A stretch of 14,705 nucleotides of DNA from JAJFUG01 sp964386505 (GTDB lineage Bacteria > Gemmatimonadota > Glassbacteria > GWA2-58-10). The DNA is taken from contig CAYLSM010000105.1 in NCBI GenBank assembly GCA_964386505.1, forward strand, positions 1-14,705, given 5' to 3'. Position 1 is the first letter of the stretch; the number at the start of each line of letters is the position of its first letter. This document shows, piece after piece, positions 8,371-14,705 of this stretch. The notes under the pieces were generated by a model. It was not told where the DNA came from, searched no databases, and saw only the letters and a program-made list of their open reading frames with translations. The translations under genes and the position numbers were made by a program.

Positions 8371-8383
8371 CTCCACGGTGGAG
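8371..8383 (-). promoter_or_regulatory. Hairpin over the nnr Shine-Dalgarno
   Basis: In the sense RNA CTCCA-CCG-TGGAG forms a 5-bp stem whose 3' arm contains the GGAG that serves as the nnr ribosome-binding site. Directly after it GAGA-CAG-TCTC (8363-8373) could form a competing 4-bp stem sharing the same GGAGA bases. Both stems are short, so a regulatory role is only a suggestion. Confidence 0.3.
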
Positions 8384-8387
8384 TTCA

Positions 8388-8445
8388 TGCACTCTGCGCT
8401 TTCAGCGCTACGCGGCCCGGAAAGCGCTCTAAGGCCGAAAGTGCA
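8388..8445 (-). repeat. Nested inverted repeats in the nnr leader
   Basis: Inner perfect arms 8396-8403 and 8420-8427 (GCGCTTTC/GAAAGCGC) are enclosed by outer perfect arms 8388-8393 and 8440-8445 (TGCACT/AGTGCA). The inner loop is 16 nt, with 2 and 12 unpaired nt between the two stems. The element occupies the middle of the 121-bp gap between the zinc-ribbon gene and nnr, which has no convincing gene. No U tract follows, so a simple intrinsic terminator is unlikely. It could be a structured leader, a processing site or a small palindromic repeat element. Confidence 0.5.
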
Positions 8446-8483
8446 CCACAAACCAGATGCCACACCCTGTCCGGAACATATTT

Positions 8484-8678
8484 CTACTTGAACGACTGGC
8501 CGATATCCTTGCCGATACTGACCTCGCCGTTGTCTATACGCAGGTGGAACCCGCACTCAGGATTGGTGCAGACCCAGGCCTTGTACATGATCGAGGCCCC
8601 GTCGCGGCCATAATCGCTAAGCGGGATCAGCACACCCTGCTTGCATTTGAGGCAGGTCGGAAAACTCTGGTCATTCAT
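8484..8678 (-). CDS. Small zinc-ribbon protein of unknown function
   Basis: A 64-residue protein I cannot assign to a named family. It has two cysteine pairs, CLKC near the N terminus and CTNPEC in the middle (WVCTNPECGFHLRIDNG), as in rubredoxin-like or RNA-polymerase-type zinc ribbons; nothing suggests a membrane segment. The ATG at 8678 has GGGAG 5 nt upstream; other in-frame starts at 8690 and 8720 lack a properly spaced ribosome-binding site. It lies 42 bp after the lipoprotein gene and may be the last gene of the carB-receiver-lipoprotein group. GC content and composition resemble its neighbours. It may act as a small nucleic-acid- or protein-binding factor, but this is a guess from the fold. 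Confidence 0.75.
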   Translation of the reverse strand: MNDQSFPTCLKCKQGVLIPLSDYGRDGASIMYKAWVCTNPECGFHLRIDNGEVSIGKDIGQSFK

Positions 8679-8720
8679 TTTTTCTCCCATCCCCCGTTGT
8701 TGATACAGGATTAACCGCAA

Positions 8721-9278
8721 TCACGGATTAGCTTGCTGTTGCAGGTAATAGCGCTTCGAGTCGTAATCCCCGCCAGCCCGGGCCAGATCGAGGACCGTCC
8801 CAAGATCGACAATTCTCCAGTGACGGGTTTCCGGCTGGTAGATCAGGCTGATCGAACACTTGTTCGCTGCAGCAGGCTGCCCGTTCTGGGTCTGGAATGC
8901 GATTTCCAGCCAGCCCTCCGCATTCTTGCGCATCACCGCCACCTGGACCACGCTGATTGTCGCCTGAGCGAACAGCGGGATGACGTTGTCCCGGAACACC
9001 TCGCGGTAAGAGGTGGTCACGCTGTCTTTGCCGGCCTGGCCAAGCGCACTGAAATAGCTGTCGGTTACATAGTTATCTTTCAGCGCCACCCGTTCCCAGT
9101 CGACCAGGGTGTCGAGCGCCGCGGTCGAGCCGGTGCGCAGGGCCTCCACAAACACCCGTGTCACCTGTTCCGGGCTGTTCACCGCTCTCGAGCAGCCGCC
9201 CGCAAGCAACACGGCGCCCAGAAGCGCCAGCGCCGATACACCCATTTTCGATCTGACCGGACCGCTCAGTAGATCCAT
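8721..9278 (-). CDS. Predicted lipoprotein, possibly NTF2-like
   Basis: A 185-residue protein with a signal peptide and lipobox: a basic n-region, a hydrophobic stretch ALALLGAVLLAG, and LAGGC with the lipidated Cys at residue 29. The mature part begins SPEQVTRVFVEALRTGSTAALDTLVDW, a helix pair typical of NTF2-like/DUF4878-type lipoproteins. Alternating strands (TISVVQVAVMRKN, WLEIAFQTQNG, KCSISLIYQPETRHWRIVDLG) follow, consistent with a cone-shaped alpha+beta fold. No catalytic motif is seen. The ATG at 9278 overlaps the receiver gene by 13 bp, suggesting coupled translation. An ATG at 9245 would still keep a usable signal peptide. Function is unknown; its closeness to a signalling receiver is suggestive only. 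Confidence 0.8.
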   Translation of the reverse strand: MDLLSGPVRSKMGVSALALLGAVLLAGGCSRAVNSPEQVTRVFVEALRTGSTAALDTLVDWERVALKDNYVTDSYFSALGQAGKDSVTTSYREVFRDNVIPLFAQATISVVQVAVMRKNAEGWLEIAFQTQNGQPAAANKCSISLIYQPETRHWRIVDLGTVLDLARAGGDYDSKRYYLQQQANP

Positions 9279-9622
9279 TTGTCGAGCATATCCTTGATCT
9301 TGTGCGGCGTCAGCGGTTTGAGCAGAAAGTCATTACAGCCCCGCTCCACCATTTTGCGCGCACTGTAGAGCGAATGCGCGGTAATGGCCACCACCGGCAC
9401 AGCATACAGGGTCGGGTGTTTCCTGAACTCGCGGATCAGGTCCATGCCGCCGATCTCGGGCATGGAGACATCCATGAAAATAATGTCCGGATTCTCGCTC
9501 TCGGCCAGTTCCAGACCCTTTTTCCCGTCCGCCGCCTGCAGGACCTTGTACTCGCCCTCCAGCAGGCTGGCGAATATCTCGCGGTTTCCCGCGACATCGT
9601 CTATGACGAGCACGGTCTTCAT
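9266..9622 (-). CDS. Stand-alone response-regulator receiver (CheY/Spo0F/DivK-like)
   Basis: The 118 residues form one complete receiver domain with no output domain. Key residues are all present: acidic pair D8-D9 (VIDDVAGNRE), phosphoacceptor D51 in FMDVSMPEIGGMD, switch T81 (VVAITAHS) and K102 (FLLKPLTPHKI). Such proteins act as phosphorelay intermediates or bind partners when phosphorylated. No histidine kinase gene is in the window. The ATG overlaps the carB stop as ATGA, a strong sign of coupled translation, and the gene overlaps the following lipoprotein by 13 bp. A signalling protein translated with carbamoyl-phosphate synthase is unexpected; it may simply share the transcript. Confidence 0.94.
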   Translation of the reverse strand: MKTVLVIDDVAGNREIFASLLEGEYKVLQAADGKKGLELAESENPDIIFMDVSMPEIGGMDLIREFRKHPTLYAVPVVAITAHSLYSARKMVERGCNDFLLKPLTPHKIKDMLDKWIY

Positions 9623-12600
9623 TGGGCGTAGTATTCCTGCAGCGAGGTAACCGTGATCTTCTCTTTTTTCAGGGCGTTGATCCCCTCCACAGCTGCGATC
9701 GCCGCACTGGTGGTGGTGACATAGGGTACGCCGTGCTGGAGAGCTGCGCGCCGCATCGAGGCGGCGTCATATTTGCTCTTCTCGCCCACCGGTGTGTTGA
9801 TCAGCAGATTCACCTGGTTGCCGTTGATCAGGTCCACGATGTCGGGCGAGCCCTCACCGGCCTTGAATACCTTCTCGGCATGAATGCCATTGGCGTGCAG
9901 AAGGTTGTAAGTGCCCTCGGTGGCGTGGATCTTGAACCCCATGTCGTCCAGTTTCTTGATCGTGGGCAGGAGCGTTTTCTTATCCTTATCGGCCAGGCTC
10001 ACCGCGACTCCGCCCTCCAGGGGCAGGCTGTTACCGGCGCTGATCTGGGCCTTGGCGTAACTGATCCCGTAGTTGTGATCCAGGCCGATCACCTCGCCGG
10101 TGGATTTCATCTCGGGACCCAGAAGCGTGTCCACGCCCGGGAACTTGATAAACGGCAGGACACTCTCCTTGATCGAAACGTGCTTGATCTTGCGTTCTTC
10201 GGTGAAGCCCAGGTCCTGCAATGTCTTGCCGATCATTATCTTGGCTGCGAGCTTGGCCAGTGAGACACCGATGGTCTTGCTCACATAGGGTACGGTGCGG
10301 CTGGCGCGCGGGTTCACCTCAAGAACGTAAACTTTGTTCTTTTGTATCGCATACTGGATGTTGATCAGGCCTTTTACCTGCAGGGCCAGGGCCAGCTTGC
10401 GGGTAGCCTCGCGCATTTGGTCCATATTCTCGGCCGAGAGGCTGTAGGGTGGCATCACGCAGGCCGAATCCCCCGAATGGATGCCCGCTTCCTCGATGTG
10501 TTGCATGATCCCGCCAATCACCACGGTGGCGCCGTCGCAGATCGCATCCACATCCACCTCGACCGCGTCCTCCAGATAATCGTCGATCAGGATCGACTTA
10601 CCCAGCGAGGCGTCCACCGCGTTCTTCATGTAGCCGGTCAACGAGTCCTCGTCGTAGACAATCTTCATCGCCTGGCCTCCCAGCACGTAGCTTGGGCGCA
10701 CCAGCACCGGGTAGCCGATACGCGCGGCGATCTTGCGCGCCTGCTCCAGGTTGTAGGCGATCCCGCTCTCGGGCTGATTGAGGCCCAGCTTCACTATCAG
10801 ATCGCCGAATCTCTCGCGGTCCTCGGCCAGATCGATACTCTCGGGCGAGGTGCCGATTATGGGCACACCCTGCTCGGCCAGCGGAATGGCCAGCTTGAGA
10901 GGTGTCTGCCCGCCGAACTGAACGATCACGCCGTCCGGCTTTTCGGTGTCGACGATGTTGAGCACGTCCTCCAGAGTCAGCGGCTCGAAATACAGACGGT
11001 CCGAGATGTCGTAGTCCGTGCTCACTGTCTCGGGGTTCGAGTTGACCATGATCGACTCGAAACCCTCATCGCGCAGGGCGAACGCAGCCTGCACGCAGCA
11101 GTAGTCGAATTCGATCCCCTGGCCGATCCGGTTGGGACCGCCACCCAGGATCATCACTTTCTTGCGCCGTGTCGGATAAGCCTCGTCCTCGCTCTCGTAG
11201 GTACTGTAGAGGTACGGGGTCATGGCCTCGAACTCGCCGGCACAGGTGTCAACACGCTTGAACACAGCCTGGACACCTTTGCCCTTGCGCAGCTTGCGCA
11301 CCGAGATCTCATCCGTGCCGCAGAGGTTGGCCAGTTGACGGTCGGAGAAACCCATCTGCTTGGCCTGGCGCAGAAGGTCGAGGCTGAGGCCGGAGATATT
11401 TTTCAGCTTGCGAAGGCGCTCCTCAAGCTCCACGATCTCGCGCATCTGGCCAAGGAACCAGGGATCGATCTTGGTCAGTTCGAACAGGCGCTCGTTCTCC
11501 ATGCCGTTCAGCATGGCGTGGCGCACGTAGAACAGGCGCTCGGCGTTGGGACGGGCCAGCTTGGCCTCGAGGTTTTCGGGGTCGGTGATCTCGCGTCCGT
11601 CCGCACCCAGGCCATAGCGGTTGGTCTCCAGCCCGCGCAGTGCTTTCTGCAGCGATTCCTTGAACGTGCGGCCGATGGCCATCACCTCGCCCACGCTCTT
11701 CATCTGCACGGTCAGGGTGTCATCCGCGCCGGGGAACTTGTCGAAAGTGAAACGCGGAATCTTGGTGACAACATAGTCGATAGTCGGCTCGAACGAGGCC
11801 GGGGTTTTCTTGGTGATGTCGTTGGGGATCTCATCCAGGGTGAGCCCCACGCTCAGCTTGGCCGCGATCTTGGCAATCGGGAATCCGGTGGCCTTGCTGG
11901 CCAGGGCCGAGGAGCGGCTCACGCGCGGGTTCATCTCAATGATAACCATACGGCCGGTCTCGGGGTGCACGGCGAACTGGATATTGGAGCCGCCGGTTTC
12001 CACTCCGATCTCGCGGATCACGGCCAGCGAGGCGTCGCGCATCCGCTGGTATTCCTTGTCCGTGAGGGTCTGGGCCGGGGCCACGGTGATCGAGTCGCCG
12101 GTGTGCACTCCCATCGGATCAAGGTTCTCGATGGAGCAGATGATGACCACGTTGTCCTTCAGGTCGCGCATCACCTCCAGTTCGTACTCTTTCCAGCCGA
12201 CCACGCTCTCCTCGACCAGTATCTCGTGCACCGGGCTGTGGTAGAACCCCTTGGCCGCCGCCTCCTCGAAGCTCTTGCGGTCGTAAGCCATGCCGCCGCC
12301 CGTGCCTCCCAGGGTGAACGAGGGCCGGATGATCACCGGCAGACCGATCTCCTCCACGATCCGGCGGGCGTCATCCATCGAGCGGGCATATCCGCCGCGG
12401 GCCACCTCCAGGCCGATCCGTTTCATCGCCTGGTTGAACAGCTCGCGGTTCTCGGCCTTGCGGATCGAATCGATCTTTGCCCCGATCAGCTCAACGCCGA
12501 AACGCTCCAGCACCCCCATATCGTGAAGGGCCACCGAGACATTCAGCCCGGTCTGGCCGCCCATGGTCGAGAGTATCGCGTCCGGACGCTCCTTTTCCAC

Positions 12601-12831
12601 GATCTTGGCCACGATTTCCGGGGCCAGCGGTTCAAGGTACACCCGGTCGGCCATCTCCGGATCGGTCATGATCGTGGCCGGGTTGCTGTTGACCAGCACT
12701 ACCTCGTAACCCTCCTCACGCAGCGCCTTGCAGGCCTGGGTGCCGGAGTAGTCGAACTCGCAGGCCTGGCCGATCACAATCGGTCCCGACCCGACTATCA
12801 TGATCTTCTTGATGTCTGTCCGTTTGGGCAT
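9619..12831 (-). CDS. carB: Carbamoyl-phosphate synthase large subunit
   Basis: Makes carbamoyl phosphate from bicarbonate, ammonia (from the CarA glutaminase) and two ATP for pyrimidine and arginine synthesis. It has 1070 residues, full length. The start MPKRTDIKKIMIVGSGPIVIG agrees with the family. The first ATP-grasp half (about 1-400) contains FDYSGTQA, NSNPATIMTD and TMGGQTGLN. An oligomerisation region follows. The second half opens at about residue 556 with the duplicated VMILGGGPNRIGQGIEFDY, NSNPETVSTDYD and QFGGQTPLKLA. The C-terminal methylglyoxal-synthase-like allosteric domain (about 935-1070) shows FKIHATEGTYNLL and LLINTPVGEKS. The Shine-Dalgarno is weak. carA is not adjacent: a metallophosphoesterase gene lies upstream. 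The stop overlaps the receiver start (ATGA). Confidence 0.98.
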   Translation of the reverse strand: MPKRTDIKKIMIVGSGPIVIGQACEFDYSGTQACKALREEGYEVVLVNSNPATIMTDPEMADRVYLEPLAPEIVAKIVEKERPDAILSTMGGQTGLNVSVALHDMGVLERFGVELIGAKIDSIRKAENRELFNQAMKRIGLEVARGGYARSMDDARRIVEEIGLPVIIRPSFTLGGTGGGMAYDRKSFEEAAAKGFYHSPVHEILVEESVVGWKEYELEVMRDLKDNVVIICSIENLDPMGVHTGDSITVAPAQTLTDKEYQRMRDASLAVIREIGVETGGSNIQFAVHPETGRMVIIEMNPRVSRSSALASKATGFPIAKIAAKLSVGLTLDEIPNDITKKTPASFEPTIDYVVTKIPRFTFDKFPGADDTLTVQMKSVGEVMAIGRTFKESLQKALRGLETNRYGLGADGREITDPENLEAKLARPNAERLFYVRHAMLNGMENERLFELTKIDPWFLGQMREIVELEERLRKLKNISGLSLDLLRQAKQMGFSDRQLANLCGTDEISVRKLRKGKGVQAVFKRVDTCAGEFEAMTPYLYSTYESEDEAYPTRRKKVMILGGGPNRIGQGIEFDYCCVQAAFALRDEGFESIMVNSNPETVSTDYDISDRLYFEPLTLEDVLNIVDTEKPDGVIVQFGGQTPLKLAIPLAEQGVPIIGTSPESIDLAEDRERFGDLIVKLGLNQPESGIAYNLEQARKIAARIGYPVLVRPSYVLGGQAMKIVYDEDSLTGYMKNAVDASLGKSILIDDYLEDAVEVDVDAICDGATVVIGGIMQHIEEAGIHSGDSACVMPPYSLSAENMDQMREATRKLALALQVKGLINIQYAIQKNKVYVLEVNPRASRTVPYVSKTIGVSLAKLAAKIMIGKTLQDLGFTEERKIKHVSIKESVLPFIKFPGVDTLLGPEMKSTGEVIGLDHNYGISYAKAQISAGNSLPLEGGVAVSLADKDKKTLLPTIKKLDDMGFKIHATEGTYNLLHANGIHAEKVFKAGEGSPDIVDLINGNQVNLLINTPVGEKSKYDAASMRRAALQHGVPYVTTTSAAIAAVEGINALKKEKITVTSLQEYYAQ

Positions 12832-12873
12832 TTTACGCTTTACATCCCACTTTAAGTTGAGTCGCCGTCTCTA

Positions 12874-12892
12874 TTAATTTTCAATGAATTAA
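12874..12892. repeat. AT-rich inverted repeat in the carB leader
   Basis: TTAATT (12874-12879) and AATTAA (12887-12892) form perfect 6-bp arms separated by 7 nt, in the 81-bp AT-rich gap upstream of carB. It begins about 20 nt after the metallophosphoesterase stop. The gap probably contains regulatory sequence (promoter or operator for carB), but I see no convincing -35/-10 pair. Confidence 0.3.
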
Positions 12893-12912
12893 CGAGCGAG
12901 TAATCCGCCCGT

Positions 12913-13410
12913 TTACAGCCGTCCTATCTCCGCTACCCGCACCTGGCGGGTGGCAGTATCGAGCAGGGCCACGGTGGACACCCCCGAAAGCCAGGCACCG
13001 GTTTCCCCGGGGTTGATCCCGATAGCCTCACCCCACTGCTCCATCACCACCTGGTGCGTGTGTCCGAACACCACCACATCCGCTCCCGAAGCAGTCACCT
13101 CGGCCTGCCAGTCGTCGCAGTCGTGCAGCACACGAATTTTTAGGCCACCGGCCTCAACCATGATCGGCGGGTTATCGATGGAGCCACCCACCGAGGCGGC
13201 CTTGAGTTTCAGGCCCACCTTTTCCCCGTCGTTGTTGCCGTACACCGCCCGGAACGGGCATTTCAGCTCACCCAACTGGGCGATGGAAAAAGGAGAGATT
13301 ATATCCCCTGCATGTATGACCAGGTCGCAGTTCTCGGAATTGAAAAACTCCACCGCACGCTTGACCAGCGGCAGGTTGTCGTGGCTGTCCGACATGATTC
13401 CGACAAGCAT
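12913..13410 (-). CDS. YfcE/MJ0936-family metallophosphoesterase
   Basis: A 165-residue calcineurin-like phosphoesterase of the compact YfcE/MJ0936 type, with two metal ions and activity usually toward phosphodiesters; the physiological substrate is generally not known. Metal-ligand motifs appear in order: SDSHDN (D8, H10), HAGDI (D36), GNND (N59), LHD (H96) and GHTH (H117, H119). The rest shows the short alpha/beta fold and no extra domain. The ATG at 13410 has a strong Shine-Dalgarno (GGAGG) 5 nt upstream. It lies 52 bp after proS and 81 bp before carB. Confidence 0.93.
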   Translation of the reverse strand: MLVGIMSDSHDNLPLVKRAVEFFNSENCDLVIHAGDIISPFSIAQLGELKCPFRAVYGNNDGEKVGLKLKAASVGGSIDNPPIMVEAGGLKIRVLHDCDDWQAEVTASGADVVVFGHTHQVVMEQWGEAIGINPGETGAWLSGVSTVALLDTATRQVRVAEIGRL

Positions 13411-13462
13411 CGTCCCCTCCCCTTATATTAGTTCACGCCGGGGCGATGATCCAGCGGAGGCC

Positions 13463-14705
13463 TCAGTAGGAGCGGGCCGCCACCACCCGGCGGGTGGATT
13501 TTCTGCCGGTGAGGATGCAGGTCCCCTCCTCCTGTTCGGCCTCGAACGGGATACAGCGGATCGTGGCCTTGGTCTCCTCCTGCATACGGGCCTCATCCGC
13601 CGAGTCGCCGTCCCAGTGGATCAGTGCGAAACCCCCGTCGCCCTCCACGAACTGACGGAACTCATCCCAGGTGTCGATCTTTTTGGTGTTGCTCTTGCGG
13701 AACTCCAGGGCTTTCTGGTACAGCCCGGTCTGGATATCCTCCAGGGCCTTCTTGACCGTGGCGGTGAGTCCCTCCAGGGATGCGGCGCTCTTGGCGCCAT
13801 TGTCGCGCCGCACAATCACCACCTGGCCGGCGGCCACATCCCGCGGCCCCAGCTCCAAGCGCAGCGGCACGCCCTTGAGCTCCCACTCAGCGAACTTGAA
13901 CCCCGGCTTGAACTGCTCGCGGTCATCCAGGTTCACGGTGAACGAGGCGGCCAGTTCGCGCTTGACCCTGTGAGCGGTCTCCAGCACGGCGGCCTTTTCC
14001 TCGTCCGAGCGGTAGATCGGCACGATCACCACCTCGAGCGGGGCGAGCTTGGGCGGAAGCACCAAGCCGTTGTCATCACTGTGGGCCATGATCAGTGCGC
14101 CGATAAGCCGCGTGCTCACGCCCCAGCTCGTGGCCCAGACATACTTGCGCTCCCCATCCTGATCCAGGAACGTCACATCGAACGCCTTTGCGAAATTCTG
14201 GCCCAGGTTGTGGCTGGTGCCGGCCTGAAGCGCTTTGCGGTCCTGCATCATCGCTTCGATGCAGTAGGTGCGCAGCGCCCCGGCGAATTTCTCGCGCTCG
14301 GTCTTGCGCCCGGTGATCACCGGCAAGGCCAGGGTCTCCTCGGCGAACTTGCGGTAGACCTCCAACATGCGCCGGGTCTCTTCCTCGGCCTCCTCGGCGC
14401 TGGCGTGGGCGGTGTGGCCCTCCTGCCAGAGGAACTCGGTGGTGCGCAGGAACAGTCGGGTGCGCAGCTCCCAGCGCACCACGTTGCACCACTGGTTGAT
14501 CAGCAGCGGCAGATCGCGGTAGCTTTGTATCCACTTGCGGTACATGCTCCAGATAATCGTCTCGCTGGTGGGGCGGATCACGTAGGGTTCTTCCAGTTTC
14601 TGCCCGCCGGCGTGGGTCACCACGGCACACTCGGGCGAGAAACCCTCCACGTGCTCAGCCTCCTTTTTCAGGAAACTCTCGGGGATCAAAAGCGGAAAGT
14701 AGGCG
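13463..14705 (-). CDS. proS: Prolyl-tRNA synthetase, archaeal/eukaryotic-like type, 5' end outside window
   Basis: Class II synthetase charging tRNA-Pro. The visible part is the C-terminal 413 residues; reading continues upstream past the window edge (AYFPLLIPESFLKKEAEHVEGF), so the true start is missing. Motif 2 (VRWELRTRLFLRTTEFLWQEG), IRPTSETIIW and the motif 3 region GVSTRLIGALIMAHSDDNG are present. THAGG.KLEEPYVIRPTSE, the lack of an editing-domain insertion between motifs 2 and 3, and a C-terminal extension ending in Tyr (VVAARSY) mark the archaeal/eukaryotic-like (Thermus-type) enzyme rather than the E. coli type. In that extension only two cysteines remain (IRCIPF and GTCILTG), so the structural zinc site is probably reduced or absent. 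Confidence 0.96.
   Translation of the reverse strand, partial: AYFPLLIPESFLKKEAEHVEGFSPECAVVTHAGGQKLEEPYVIRPTSETIIWSMYRKWIQSYRDLPLLINQWCNVVRWELRTRLFLRTTEFLWQEGHTAHASAEEAEEETRRMLEVYRKFAEETLALPVITGRKTEREKFAGALRTYCIEAMMQDRKALQAGTSHNLGQNFAKAFDVTFLDQDGERKYVWATSWGVSTRLIGALIMAHSDDNGLVLPPKLAPLEVVIVPIYRSDEEKAAVLETAHRVKRELAASFTVNLDDREQFKPGFKFAEWELKGVPLRLELGPRDVAAGQVVIVRRDNGAKSAASLEGLTATVKKALEDIQTGLYQKALEFRKSNTKKIDTWDEFRQFVEGDGGFALIHWDGDSADEARMQEETKATIRCIPFEAEQEEGTCILTGRKSTRRVVAARSY

Noticed and set aside
10342..12855. Very long open frame on the plus strand opposite carB (about 837 codons)
   Set aside because: The opposite strand encodes unmistakable full-length CarB. Long antisense frames are expected in GC-rich genes, and the translation (His/Gly/Leu-rich, no motifs) looks like a shadow.

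Overview
All recognisable genes lie on the minus strand and are closely packed (gaps from small overlaps up to 216 bp), so the window is best read right to left. It looks like a chromosomal housekeeping segment of a GC-rich bacterium. The gene order yceD-rpmF-plsX-fabH-fabD-fabG-acpP-fabF-rnc is the widespread bacterial fatty-acid/L32 cluster. The archaeal/eukaryotic-type prolyl-tRNA synthetase, the carB not preceded by carA, the free-standing receiver protein and the C+ (two CxxC) L32 argue against a gammaproteobacterium. They would fit a lineage of the FCB type or another less-studied phylum, but the sequence alone does not fix the phylum.

Right-hand region (14705 to about 8480): a 5'-truncated proS, a YfcE/MJ0936-type metallophosphoesterase, carB, a CheY/Spo0F-like lone receiver that starts inside the carB stop (ATGA), a lipoprotein that starts inside the receiver gene, and a small zinc-ribbon protein. 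The last three look co-translated with carB, yet their job is not evident.

Middle region (about 8480 to 6720): a 121-bp gap with nested inverted repeats, then a fused NAD(P)HX epimerase/dehydratase (nnr). An AT-rich 62-bp spacer that may carry the promoter of the lipid cluster follows.

Left-hand region (6722 to 1): the lipid cluster. YceD and L32 link it to the ribosome. PlsX supplies acyl-phosphate for phospholipid synthesis. FabD loads malonyl onto ACP, FabH starts chains, FabF elongates and FabG reduces. No enoyl-ACP reductase or FabZ dehydratase is present here. GC-rich perfect stem-loops sit 22-28 nt after the stop codons of yceD, rpmF and acpP. acpP has its own strong Shine-Dalgarno and a possible internal promoter.

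The most unusual item is the last gene, where RNase III normally sits. Its visible N-terminal 79 residues are clearly RNase III-like, but two of the three acidic residues of the catalytic signature are replaced (E to G, D to N). It may be a catalytically dead RNase III homologue or a decaying gene; the window ends before this can be settled. No tRNA, rRNA, CRISPR array, insertion sequence or phage gene was found.
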